DNA of 31,802 bases from an uncultured Acholeplasma sp. Lineage in GTDB: Bacteria > Bacillota_I > Bacilli_A > Acholeplasmatales > Acholeplasmataceae. The position numbers and the translations under genes were made by a program. Below are positions 16,206-24,078 of the stretch, in pieces. The stretch spans positions 1-31,802 of the forward strand of contig CALGYU010000054.1 in assembly GCA_937934685.1 (NCBI GenBank), in the 5' to 3' direction. The first letter of the stretch is position 1; each line of letters starts with the position of its first letter. Below the pieces are notes generated by a model. The model made no database searches, had not been told where the DNA came from, and saw only the letters and a program-made list of their open reading frames with translations.

Positions 16206-18338
16206 ATGAGTAGAGCAGTTAGAATGGGTATTGACGTTGGTGGAACCCATACAAAAGCAGTAGCAATTGACAATGAAACGCATGAGGTTATTGGTAAGTC
16301 TAGTGTTAAAACAACACACGATCATCCATCAGGAGTGGCAGCAGGTGTTGTAGAATCTTTTCAAAATTGTTTAGTAGAAAATAATATTAAACCAGAAGAT
16401 GTTGTCTTTGTTGCTCACAGTACAACACAAGCAACCAACGCACTTATTGAAGGTGACGTTGCAAAAGTAGGGGTAGTAGGTATTGCAAAAGGTGGTATAG
16501 AAGCATTATTTGCAAAAAAACAAACCAGCATGAAAGAAATCGAATTAGGATCTGGAAAAACAATTAGAACGATCAATCGATTCATTAAAACCAAAAAAGC
16601 AGAAAAAAATCCAGCTGAATTTGGTATAGAAAAAACAGTTAAAGAACTAAAAGATGCAGGAGCAGAAGTTATTGTTGCTTCCCAAGCTTTTGGTGTTGAT
16701 AACACTAACTACGAAAAAGAAGTATGTCGTGTAGCAGAGACATATGGCATGTTACCAACCATGGCATCTGAAATTACTAAACTTTATGGTTTAACCAGAA
16801 GAACCAGAACAGCTGTGATTAATGGTAGTATATTACCTAAAATGCTAGAAACAGCCAATTCAACAGAAGCATCAGTTAGAGCAGCAAACGTTCACGTACC
16901 ACTTATGATCATGCGTGGTGACGGTGGGGTAATGGAAATTGCTGAAATGAAAAAACGTCCAGTCTTAACCATGTTATCAGGACCAGCGGCATCAGTTATG
17001 GGATCGCTAATGTACTTAAGAGCTTCAAATGGAGTTTACTTTGAAGTTGGTGGCACCACAACAAACATCGGAGTCATTAAAAATGGTAGACCAGCTATTG
17101 ACTATTCTGAAGTTGGCGGACACAGAACATATATTAGCTCTCTTGATGTTAAAGTTTTAGGATGTGCAGGTGGTTCAATGGTCAGAGCGAATAAATCTGG
17201 AATCATTGATGTGGGACCAAGAAGTGCTCATATCGCAGGATTAGACTACTCAGTTTATACAGATGAAAGCAAAATTGTTAATCCAAAAGTAGAATTCTTC
17301 TCACCAAAAGAAGGAGATCCAGCAGACTACGTAGCCATAAGACTTGAAAATGGTGAAAGAGTCACTATCACAAACTCATGTGCAGCAAACGTCTTAGGAT
17401 TAGTAACAGAAGATCACTTCTCATACGGAAACTTAGAATCTGCTAAAAAAGCGATGCAAGCATTAGCTGATTATTGCCATACAACCATTGAAGACATCGC
17501 AACGCAAATCATGGAAAGAGCTTATGATAAAATTGAACCAATCATTTTAGGATTAGCTGAAAAATATAAACTAGAAAAAGATCAAATCACCTTAGTAGGT
17601 GTTGGTGGAGGAGCAGCGTCCTTAATCATCTACTTTTCAAATAAAATGGGACTTAAATACAGTATCCCAGAAAATGCAGAAGTTATTTCCTCTATTGGTG
17701 TTGCCCTTGCAATGGTTAGAGACGTTGTCGAAAGAGTTATCCCGTCTCCATCAAAAGAAGAAATTAAAGCCATTAAACTTGAGGCTATGAATAAAGCTAT
17801 TGAAAGTGGGGCCACCCCAGATAGTGTTGAGGTTCATATCGATATTGATCCTCAAACATCTAAAGTTACAGCAATTGCCTCAGGATCAACAGAAGTAAAA
17901 ACATCTAGTCATATGAAAGAATTAACAGAAACAGATGCAAAAGAAATTGCAGCAACTGACCTTAGAACAGAACCTGAAAACGTTAAGGCAGTTACAACAA
18001 GCGATTACTTCTATGTCTTTACAAAAACAAACGGAAAAGAAGCACCTATCCGTATCATCGATAAAAAAGGTTTCATTAGAGTTCAAAGAAAAAACGCAGA
18101 ATCAGTTAAAACAACAGTTTCTCAGTACAAAGAAATTGTTAAACAACTTTGGGAAAAAAGAGCGACTTATCAAGCAGAAGTTATCCTAAGACCTGACTAC
18201 TATGTATGTGCTGGACCAAGATTAATGGACTTTACAAGCATATACTTTGAGCAACTAGAACTCTTAATGGATACACAACTATCAGACTTAGAGCCTGATA
18301 CTGAAATTATTATTGTAGCAGCAAATAATGAAATTTAA
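16206..18338 (+). CDS. Hydantoinase/oxoprolinase (HyuA-like) family ATPase with extra C-terminal domain
   Basis: This protein of about 710 residues is the first gene of the hexuronate operon. The N-terminus (RMGIDVGGTHTKAVAID) is the phosphate-binding motif of the ASKHA/HyuA fold. GGTTTNIGVIKNGRPAIDYSEVGGHRTY and LVGVGGGAASLI match the second half of the hydantoinase A domain, which ends near residue 515. HyuA-family enzymes use ATP to open lactams (oxoproline, hydantoin) or to activate substrates for carboxylation (acetone carboxylase). No HyuB-type partner is present. The last 190 residues are a separate alpha/beta region that I do not recognise. ATG 16206 is preferred because GGAGGAG lies at 16190-16196; the in-frame TTG at 16188 overlaps that site. 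Its substrate is unknown. The context suggests a sugar acid, its lactone, or a lactam. Confidence 0.75.
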   Translation: MSRAVRMGIDVGGTHTKAVAIDNETHEVIGKSSVKTTHDHPSGVAAGVVESFQNCLVENNIKPEDVVFVAHSTTQATNALIEGDVAKVGVVGIAKGGIEALFAKKQTSMKEIELGSGKTIRTINRFIKTKKAEKNPAEFGIEKTVKELKDAGAEVIVASQAFGVDNTNYEKEVCRVAETYGMLPTMASEITKLYGLTRRTRTAVINGSILPKMLETANSTEASVRAANVHVPLMIMRGDGGVMEIAEMKKRPVLTMLSGPAASVMGSLMYLRASNGVYFEVGGTTTNIGVIKNGRPAIDYSEVGGHRTYISSLDVKVLGCAGGSMVRANKSGIIDVGPRSAHIAGLDYSVYTDESKIVNPKVEFFSPKEGDPADYVAIRLENGERVTITNSCAANVLGLVTEDHFSYGNLESAKKAMQALADYCHTTIEDIATQIMERAYDKIEPIILGLAEKYKLEKDQITLVGVGGGAASLIIYFSNKMGLKYSIPENAEVISSIGVALAMVRDVVERVIPSPSKEEIKAIKLEAMNKAIESGATPDSVEVHIDIDPQTSKVTAIASGSTEVKTSSHMKELTETDAKEIAATDLRTEPENVKAVTTSDYFYVFTKTNGKEAPIRIIDKKGFIRVQRKNAESVKTTVSQYKEIVKQLWEKRATYQAEVILRPDYYVCAGPRLMDFTSIYFEQLELLMDTQLSDLEPDTEIIIVAANNEI

Positions 18339-18359
18339 AAAAAGAAAGGGAGAAAAAAT

Positions 18360-19427
18360 ATGAAAATGACATTACGTTGGTTTGGAAAAAACCATGATTC
18401 AGTTACATTAGAACAAATTAGACAAATTCCTGGAGTAACAGGAGTTATCACAACACTATATGATACAAAACCAGGTGAGGTTTGGAGCAAAGAAGCCATC
18501 TTTAATCTTAAGAAAGAAGTTGAAGATGCAGGTTTAAAAATTGAAGGAATCGAAAGTGTTAACATCCATGATGCCATAAAAATTGGTAGCCCGGATAGAG
18601 ATCAATATATCGATAATTACATCAAAACCCTAGAAAATCTAGCAGCAAACAACATCAATTTAGTATGTTATAACTTTATGCCGGTATTTGACTGGACAAG
18701 ATCTGATTTAGCTAAAGATAGAACAGATGGTTCAAATGTCTTATCATATGATCAAGAATTAGTAGATCAAATCAAACCCGATCAAATGTTTGAAAAACTT
18801 AATCAAGCATCACATGGATTTGTAATGCCAGGATGGGAACCAGAAAGATTAGCTAAAATCAAAGAACTATTTGAAGCATATAAAGACATTAACGCAGATA
18901 AACTTTTTGATAATTTAGTGTATTTCTTAAAAAGAATCATGCCAACTTGTGAAAAATATGGTATTAATATGGCTATTCACCCAGATGATCCAGCATGGCC
19001 AGTTTTCGGATTATCAAGAATTATTAACGGAAAAGAAAACCTACTTAAATTAATGAAGGCAGTAGATAGCCCACATAACGGAGTTACTTTCTGTTCAGGA
19101 TCATTAGGATCAAACCCTAAAAATGATTTAGTAGATATCATACATTCATTAAAAGGAAGAATTCATTTTGCACACGTTAGAAACATCATTTATTTAGGAG
19201 ACAAAAAATTTGATGAAGCAGCTCACCTGTCATCTGATGGATCACTAGATATGTATGCCATTTTAAAAGCCTTACATACTATTGGATTTGAAGGACCAAT
19301 GAGACCAGATCACGGACGTGCCGTATGGGGTGAGGTTTCTATGCCAGGATATGGATTATATGATAGAGCAATGGGAGCAACCTATTTAAACGGATTATGG
19401 GAAGCCATCGAAAAAAGTTCAAAATAA
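18360..19427 (+). CDS. uxuA: D-mannonate dehydratase
   Basis: This is a 355-residue TIM-barrel enzyme of the UxuA family that dehydrates D-mannonate to 2-keto-3-deoxy-D-gluconate. The opening MTLRWFGKNHDSVTLEQIRQ and IPGVTGVITTLYD are diagnostic. GWEPERLAKIKELF, MAIHPDDPAWPVFGLSRI, TFCSGSLGSNPKND, IHFAHVRNI and the terminal MRPDHGRAVWGE...GYGLYDRAMGATYLNGLWEA carry the expected His, Asp and Cys metal and active-site residues. Length fits the Gram-positive form. The ribosome site AAAGGGAG precedes the ATG. It lies 21 bases after the HyuA-like gene and 12 before uxuB, in one operon. Confidence 0.95.
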   Translation: MKMTLRWFGKNHDSVTLEQIRQIPGVTGVITTLYDTKPGEVWSKEAIFNLKKEVEDAGLKIEGIESVNIHDAIKIGSPDRDQYIDNYIKTLENLAANNINLVCYNFMPVFDWTRSDLAKDRTDGSNVLSYDQELVDQIKPDQMFEKLNQASHGFVMPGWEPERLAKIKELFEAYKDINADKLFDNLVYFLKRIMPTCEKYGINMAIHPDDPAWPVFGLSRIINGKENLLKLMKAVDSPHNGVTFCSGSLGSNPKNDLVDIIHSLKGRIHFAHVRNIIYLGDKKFDEAAHLSSDGSLDMYAILKALHTIGFEGPMRPDHGRAVWGEVSMPGYGLYDRAMGATYLNGLWEAIEKSSK

Positions 19428-19439
19428 GAGGTGCGATAA

Positions 19440-21041
19440 ATGAGACTAAATCTTGAAGGCATCAAAGATAAAGCATATCAAGAAAAAGGATATAAATTAC
19501 CACGATATGATATAGAAAAAGTAAAAAAACAAACAAAAGAAACACCTGAATGGGTACACTTTGGTGCAGGAAATATTTTTAGAGCCTTTCCTGCTAAAAT
19601 GCACCAACACCTTCTTAACGAAGGAAAAGCAAAAACCGGCATCATAGTCGCAGAAGGATTTGACTATGAAATCATAGATAAAGCATTTAAACCATATGAC
19701 CTACTCACTTTATCGGTTGTATTAAAAGCAGATGGAACCATTGAAAAAGAAGTGATTGCTTCGATGGTGGAAGCATTAAAGTTTGATCCACAGTTTAAAG
19801 AAGATTTTTCAAGATTGATTGAAGCATTTGAGGCAAAGAGTTTACAAATAGCATCCTTCACCATCACTGAAAAAGGCTATGAACTACAAAACAATCAAGG
19901 ACAATATTATGATAATGTCTTACACGATTTAAAAAACGGTCACCTTTCACCGACAAGTTATTTAGGAAAAGTTGCCTACCTACTTTATAGACGCTATTTA
20001 AAAAATAAAGCACCCTTAACATTGGTAAGTATGGATAACTATTCACACAACGGAACCAAACTTAAAAATTCTATTTTAGATATTGCACAACATTGGGTAG
20101 AAAACAAGTTAGTAGAACAAGGATTTATCACTTATTTAAACACACAAGTTGCCTATCCGTGGAGCATGATCGATAAAATTACACCAAGACCAGATGGTTT
20201 GGTGGCTGATATGTTAAAAAATGATGGATTTTTAGATGTTGAGACATTCATAACTACTAAAAACACCTATATCGCTCCATACGTAAACGCAGAAGAGGCA
20301 CAATATTTAGTCATTGAAAATGATTTTAAAAATGGTAGACCGGCATTAGAACAAGAAGGCGTTATTTTCACTGATAAAGAAACAGTCGATAAGGTTGAAA
20401 AAATGAAAGTGACTACTTGTTTAAATCCACTACACACATCATTAGCAATTTATGGATGTTTACTAGGATATTCAAAAATATCTGAACAAATGAAAGATCC
20501 AACTTTGGTTTCAATGATAAAAAAAGTAGGATATACAGAAGGATTGCCAGTAGTAGTAAACCCAGGGATCATTGACCCTAAAGCGTTTATTGATGAGGTT
20601 ATTGAGGTTAGATTACCAAACCCATTCATGCCAGATAGCCCACAGAGAATCGCTACTGACACCTCACAAAAGTTATCTATTAGATTTGGTGAAACCATCA
20701 AAGCTTATTTAAAAGATGAAAATTTAAACATTAAAGATTTAAAGATTATTCCATTGGTACTAGCAGGATGGCTTAGATATCTTATGGGAATTGAAGATAA
20801 TGGAAGAAAATTTGAAGTTAGCCCGGACCCTCTATATGAGTATGCCTACGGCTATGTCAAAGATATTAATTTAGGGGATAAAATTAAATTAGACCAAGTT
20901 AGATCATTGTTAGAAGATGAGAAAATCTTTGGTTTAAACCTAGTGTCTGCTGGATTAGCAGAAACTGTGGTTTCTTATTTTAACGAATTAAACGATGGGA
21001 AACACGCAGTAAGAAAAACACTAGATAAATATTTATTATAG
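19440..21041 (+). CDS. uxuB: D-mannonate oxidoreductase (fructuronate reductase), mannitol dehydrogenase family
   Basis: This is a 533-residue NAD-dependent long-chain polyol dehydrogenase. It most likely reduces D-fructuronate to D-mannonate, the substrate of the adjacent UxuA. The Rossmann opening is WVHFGAGNIFRAFPAKMHQHLL (about 38-59). The catalytic region contains VSMDNYSHNGTKLKNSI, a lysine-containing ITPRPDG, TTCLNPLHTSLAIYGCLLGY and LAGWLRYLMGIEDNG. It is somewhat longer than E. coli UxuB (about 486), as is common in Gram-positive forms. The ribosome site AGAGGTG is close to the ATG. The polyol family also includes mannitol and tagaturonate enzymes; the uxuA neighbour makes fructuronate the best guess. 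Confidence 0.88.
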   Translation: MRLNLEGIKDKAYQEKGYKLPRYDIEKVKKQTKETPEWVHFGAGNIFRAFPAKMHQHLLNEGKAKTGIIVAEGFDYEIIDKAFKPYDLLTLSVVLKADGTIEKEVIASMVEALKFDPQFKEDFSRLIEAFEAKSLQIASFTITEKGYELQNNQGQYYDNVLHDLKNGHLSPTSYLGKVAYLLYRRYLKNKAPLTLVSMDNYSHNGTKLKNSILDIAQHWVENKLVEQGFITYLNTQVAYPWSMIDKITPRPDGLVADMLKNDGFLDVETFITTKNTYIAPYVNAEEAQYLVIENDFKNGRPALEQEGVIFTDKETVDKVEKMKVTTCLNPLHTSLAIYGCLLGYSKISEQMKDPTLVSMIKKVGYTEGLPVVVNPGIIDPKAFIDEVIEVRLPNPFMPDSPQRIATDTSQKLSIRFGETIKAYLKDENLNIKDLKIIPLVLAGWLRYLMGIEDNGRKFEVSPDPLYEYAYGYVKDINLGDKIKLDQVRSLLEDEKIFGLNLVSAGLAETVVSYFNELNDGKHAVRKTLDKYLL

Positions 21042-21086
21042 ATTAATAAAAAAAAGACATAGAGGTGATAATCAATAGAAAAAACA

Positions 21087-21116
21087 TTGAAAGATTTACA
21101 GATTTTAAAATAAAAT
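21087..21116 (+). promoter_or_regulatory. Possible internal promoter before the first permease
   Basis: TTGAAA (21087-21092), 18-bp spacer, TAAAAT (21111-21116), in the 119-base gap between uxuB and the permease gene. Weak evidence. The gap also holds a good ribosome-site sequence (AGAGGTGAT, 21061-21069) without an ATG after it. Confidence 0.35.
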
Positions 21117-21160
21117 ATTAAAAAAGAGTAAATGAAAAGGAAAGGGAACGGAAAAACAAA

Positions 21161-22615
21161 ATGCAAATATTTGCAATTATCGCAGCAATACTATTCTTAG
21201 TAAGTTTAGTAGGATTTGTTTACTACTGTATGAAAGGTGGTAATCTAATTATTGGATTGTTCATAACAGCAACTTTCTGGTTTATGTTAGGAACAATATA
21301 TGGTGTATGGAACGGAATTAGTGCAAATGAGATTAAAACATTTGCAGATGGTTGGAATTTAGTTGTTTCAAACATTAACCTAATTTATAGTGAAGGACCA
21401 ATTAAATATGGGACAACAACTACAGTTATTATCTTTGCTAGCTGGTTTGGTAGAGTTATCGTAGACACAGGAATCGCAAAAGCACTGATAAAAAGAGTTG
21501 TAGAATTATCAGGCGATAAACAAGGTATTACGGTTATTGCTTTAGCAATTGTAACGGCTTTATTATTCACAAGTATTTTTGGACCTGGTAGTGTTATGGC
21601 AATTGGTGCTATTATCTTACCAATCTTATTAACTATTGGTGTAAATAAAAAAGTTGCAGTAGGTTCATTCTTAATGGCGGTTGCAGCTGGTATGTATGTT
21701 AACTCAGGATACAGCATTCAATTCTCTCAAAACCCATTATTTGTAGGAATTTGGGATCAAGCAATAGCAGGTAACTTCACAATGTTTGCTTGGATTGCAT
21801 TTGCAATTCACGTTGTTATTATGTTAGGATTCATCGTATTTAACCTATACTTCTCAAAAGATAAAATCAAAGCATGGGCTATGACAGATGATGCAGCAGA
21901 AGAGGCTGATGTTAAGGGGATTGCATTCTTAGTACCATTTATACCTATCCTTCTATCATTATTAGTTGTACTGATTAATACAATCATTAAAATGACTACA
22001 CCAGCAGGCCAAGTAGTTACCTTAGCAACAGATTTTGCAGCAATTACTTCATTTGTTTTAGGTATTGTGTTAGGATTATTAGTGACAGGTAATTTAAAAT
22101 CAATGAAAAAAGCAGTTGAAACATCACAAAAATCATTATTTAATGGTATTTCAGATGTTGCTTTATTAATTGGTATGTTACTTGTTATGAACATGTTCTC
22201 AACAGCAGCTGGTAAAGATATAGCTGGACCTATCTTAACAGCAGCATTAGGTAATTCATTAGACTGGATTGTAGCTAATCCAATCATTATTGTATCAATC
22301 TTTGTTGTATTAGCACCGCTTGCATTATTTAGAGGACCATTTATGATTTGGGGTTCAGGTATTGCATTAGCAAGCGTTATGGCTACCATTATTTATGGAC
22401 CAGCAGGAACAGCTGTTTCACCATTATTATTCGTATTATTCTACGTTCAACCAGTAGCAATCGTTGCTCAAAGCTGTCCAACACAATCTTGGGGTATGTG
22501 GGCACTATCATATGCTAAATATGAGCCTAATACATACATTAAGACAAATATCTTATGGGCATGGGCAATTGCTGCAATTAACATATTCTTAGCATACTTT
22601 ATTTTCATGGGGTAA
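21161..22615 (+). CDS. 12-TM ion-coupled permease, copy 1 (probable hexuronate uptake)
   Basis: This is a 484-residue integral membrane protein with about 11-12 hydrophobic segments. It looks like a member of the ion transporter (GntP/CitMHS-like) superfamily, with two similar halves that each carry a re-entrant-type region. Notable stretches are GPGSVMAIGAIILPILLTIGV in the first half and LALFRGPFMIWGSG plus VAQSCPTQSWGMWAL in the second. I cannot name the exact family. It is clearly paralogous to the permease at 24079-25578: FYCMKGGNLIIG matches FYCVKGYNLMIG, and GRVIVDTGIAKALIKRVVEL matches GRILIETNIASTIIKKTVEL. AAAGGGA precedes the ATG. Its place after uxuB suggests a uronate or aldonate substrate. 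The ImmA-like gene follows after 16 bases. Confidence 0.72.
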   Translation: MQIFAIIAAILFLVSLVGFVYYCMKGGNLIIGLFITATFWFMLGTIYGVWNGISANEIKTFADGWNLVVSNINLIYSEGPIKYGTTTTVIIFASWFGRVIVDTGIAKALIKRVVELSGDKQGITVIALAIVTALLFTSIFGPGSVMAIGAIILPILLTIGVNKKVAVGSFLMAVAAGMYVNSGYSIQFSQNPLFVGIWDQAIAGNFTMFAWIAFAIHVVIMLGFIVFNLYFSKDKIKAWAMTDDAAEEADVKGIAFLVPFIPILLSLLVVLINTIIKMTTPAGQVVTLATDFAAITSFVLGIVLGLLVTGNLKSMKKAVETSQKSLFNGISDVALLIGMLLVMNMFSTAAGKDIAGPILTAALGNSLDWIVANPIIIVSIFVVLAPLALFRGPFMIWGSGIALASVMATIIYGPAGTAVSPLLFVLFYVQPVAIVAQSCPTQSWGMWALSYAKYEPNTYIKTNILWAWAIAAINIFLAYFIFMG

Positions 22616-22631
22616 TTGAAAGGGTGTAACT

Positions 22632-23237
22632 ATGGGATTTGAAAAAGAAAAATTTGATCAGTTAGTTAATAAGTCAGACATTAAATGGTATAGAGAGATG
22701 ATTAGAAATAGTCCTTTTTCTAGAAAAATAAACCAAGAGAAAGAAAATGAATTAATTGACAAATCAATGAAACAAGCAGAAGCATTTAAAAGTCTTTTAA
22801 TCGAAACATACGGTATAAAAGATCAACCAATGAGTTATATGATTTCTTTGGATGTCCCATTAGACTATGTTAAAGAAGAAGCTTCTTATGGTGTTCAGTA
22901 TTTAGGGTATTATAGCCTTAAAAGTAAAAAAATTACGATTAACTTTTCAGCGATTAACCTAATTTTAAAAAACATTCGAAGATTTAAATTAGACCAAGTT
23001 AATCAAGAAAAATTAAAAGACACGATTTTAATGCATGAACTGTTTCATCATTTAGAAGAGATGTATCCTGAAAGTTATACCAAACAAAAACATTTGGATA
23101 CAAAAATATTTGGACTCTTTAACAGTAAGGTAACTCTTTCCTTGGTAGGAGAAATAGCCGCAGTGCACTTTTCAAAAATCATGACAGATTTACCACATTC
23201 ACCACTTTTATATAACGAAATATATAAACTAAAATAA
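22632..23237 (+). CDS. HExxH putative metallopeptidase, distant ImmA/IrrE-like, copy 1
   Basis: This is a 201-residue soluble protein with no signal peptide. HELFH at 135-139 is a zinc-peptidase motif, and E174 in GEIAAVHFSKI is a candidate third ligand. A long N-terminal helical region precedes a beta-rich part (YGVQYLGYYSLKSKKITINFS). The segment from HELFH to LPHSPLLYNEI aligns with the protein at 25647-26351, including the LSL/RVL-x-EIAA block. That block resembles the ExxANxFA helix of ImmA/IrrE peptidases. The known members cleave a repressor when a signal is present. The ribosome site GAAAGGGTG lies in the 16-base gap after the permease, and a terminator ends the operon after it. Peptidase activity and target are inference; it is not a recognised sugar-acid enzyme. 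Confidence 0.6.
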   Translation: MGFEKEKFDQLVNKSDIKWYREMIRNSPFSRKINQEKENELIDKSMKQAEAFKSLLIETYGIKDQPMSYMISLDVPLDYVKEEASYGVQYLGYYSLKSKKITINFSAINLILKNIRRFKLDQVNQEKLKDTILMHELFHHLEEMYPESYTKQKHLDTKIFGLFNSKVTLSLVGEIAAVHFSKIMTDLPHSPLLYNEIYKLK

Positions 23238-23273
23238 GAATAGAGTCCACTGCTCAAGTGTGAGACTAAATAA

Positions 23274-23320
23274 AAAAAGACACATCTATTAATTTTATTT
23301 CATAGATGTGTCTTTTTAAT
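23274..23320 (+). terminator. Terminator of the hexuronate operon
   Basis: AAAAAGACACATCTAT (23274-23289) pairs perfectly with ATAGATGTGTCTTTTT (23302-23317). A weaker hairpin, AGTCCACT with AGTG-tga-GACT (23244-23267), lies just before it. Confidence 0.92.
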
Positions 23321-23516
23321 GTTTAAAAACAACAAGCAGTTATTTGTGTTTGTTACATATTTTTAAAGGTAGAAGTTCAAAACAGTAAAAGAACACTATT
23401 AGCATTATGTGTCAAATATTTTATCAAACTTAAAATAGAACACTTAAACTCATTTTTTTTACCAAATAAATCATCAAAAAACTGAAAAAAAAGTAGAATA
23501 AAATGCTTAAAAATGA

Positions 23517-23522
23517 TACAAT
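23517..23522 (+). promoter_or_regulatory. Possible extended -10 promoter of the second transporter unit
   Basis: TGATACAAT (23514-23522) is an extended -10 element about 60 bases before the first gene. No good -35 is visible. The rest of the 265-base gap after the terminator is AT-rich and I see nothing else in it apart from the cre site. Confidence 0.4.
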
Positions 23523-23556
23523 AAAATAAATAAAGATTATTTTTTTTATCAATAAA

Positions 23557-23570
23557 TGAAAACGCTTACT
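23557..23570 (+). promoter_or_regulatory. CcpA cre site
   Basis: TGAAAACGCTTACT matches 13 of 14 positions of the cre consensus TGNAARCGNWWWCA. It lies 14 bases before the start of the small membrane protein gene and downstream of the proposed -10. CcpA binding there would block elongation when preferred sugars are present. CcpA itself is not in the window. Confidence 0.65.
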
Positions 23571-23584
23571 AAAACGAGGAAATT

Positions 23585-24016
23585 ATGGGAAAAAAAAGCA
23601 ATGCAGCATTTTATTTAAATATTATCATCATAGTATTTTGTCTATTAGCGGTTATTCTATTATTTGCAGTGAATTTTTTAGAAGTCACAAGCTTATATAG
23701 TTGGGCTCTAACATCTATCATTGTGTTTTTCTGTATAGCCCCATATAGAGAAATAAAAAAACACTTAAAAAGATATGATATTATAATCTCAAAAAAAGGT
23801 AATCAATTGACACTAGTTAGCTTAGACAATCAAAAATACTATATTCAAATAAATGATATTATGAAAATAAAAAAATACAAAGTTCCAATCATCACTTTTG
23901 GAACACTTGTTTTCTACACACAAAACCAAAAATACGTGTGTAAATATATCAGCAACATTAATCAAGTTTATCAAAGTTTAGAGCTAAGAACAGATGAAGG
24001 GAGTGAAAACAATTAA
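23585..24016 (+). CDS. Small membrane protein with possible PH-like cytoplasmic domain
   Basis: This is a 143-residue protein with two hydrophobic segments near the N-terminus (about 8-29 and 36-53). A basic stretch (YREIKKHLKRY) follows, then a beta-rich domain of about 75 residues. The pattern of the latter (IIISKKGNQLTLVSLDN, IQINDIMKIKKY, FGTLVFYTQNQKYVCKYI) resembles bacterial PH-like domains of the YdbS/DUF304 type. This is a fold guess, not a recognised family. CGAGGAAATT precedes the ATG. It opens the cre-controlled unit 62 bases before the second permease and could be an accessory or sensor subunit. Confidence 0.6.
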   Translation: MGKKSNAAFYLNIIIIVFCLLAVILLFAVNFLEVTSLYSWALTSIIVFFCIAPYREIKKHLKRYDIIISKKGNQLTLVSLDNQKYYIQINDIMKIKKYKVPIITFGTLVFYTQNQKYVCKYISNINQVYQSLELRTDEGSENN

Positions 24017-24078
24017 GTAGTAGCTCTAAAGTTAAATAGGAACAAAACACAGTATACAAATAAAAAGGAGTGAAATAA

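Noticed and set aside
21061..21121. Ribosome-site-like AGAGGTGAT followed by short frames (an 18-codon GTG frame and a 12-codon frame beginning ATA) before the first permease.
   Set aside because: The GTG is part of the ribosome site itself and the other frame needs an ATA start. It could be a relic leader peptide, but the evidence is too thin to call a gene.
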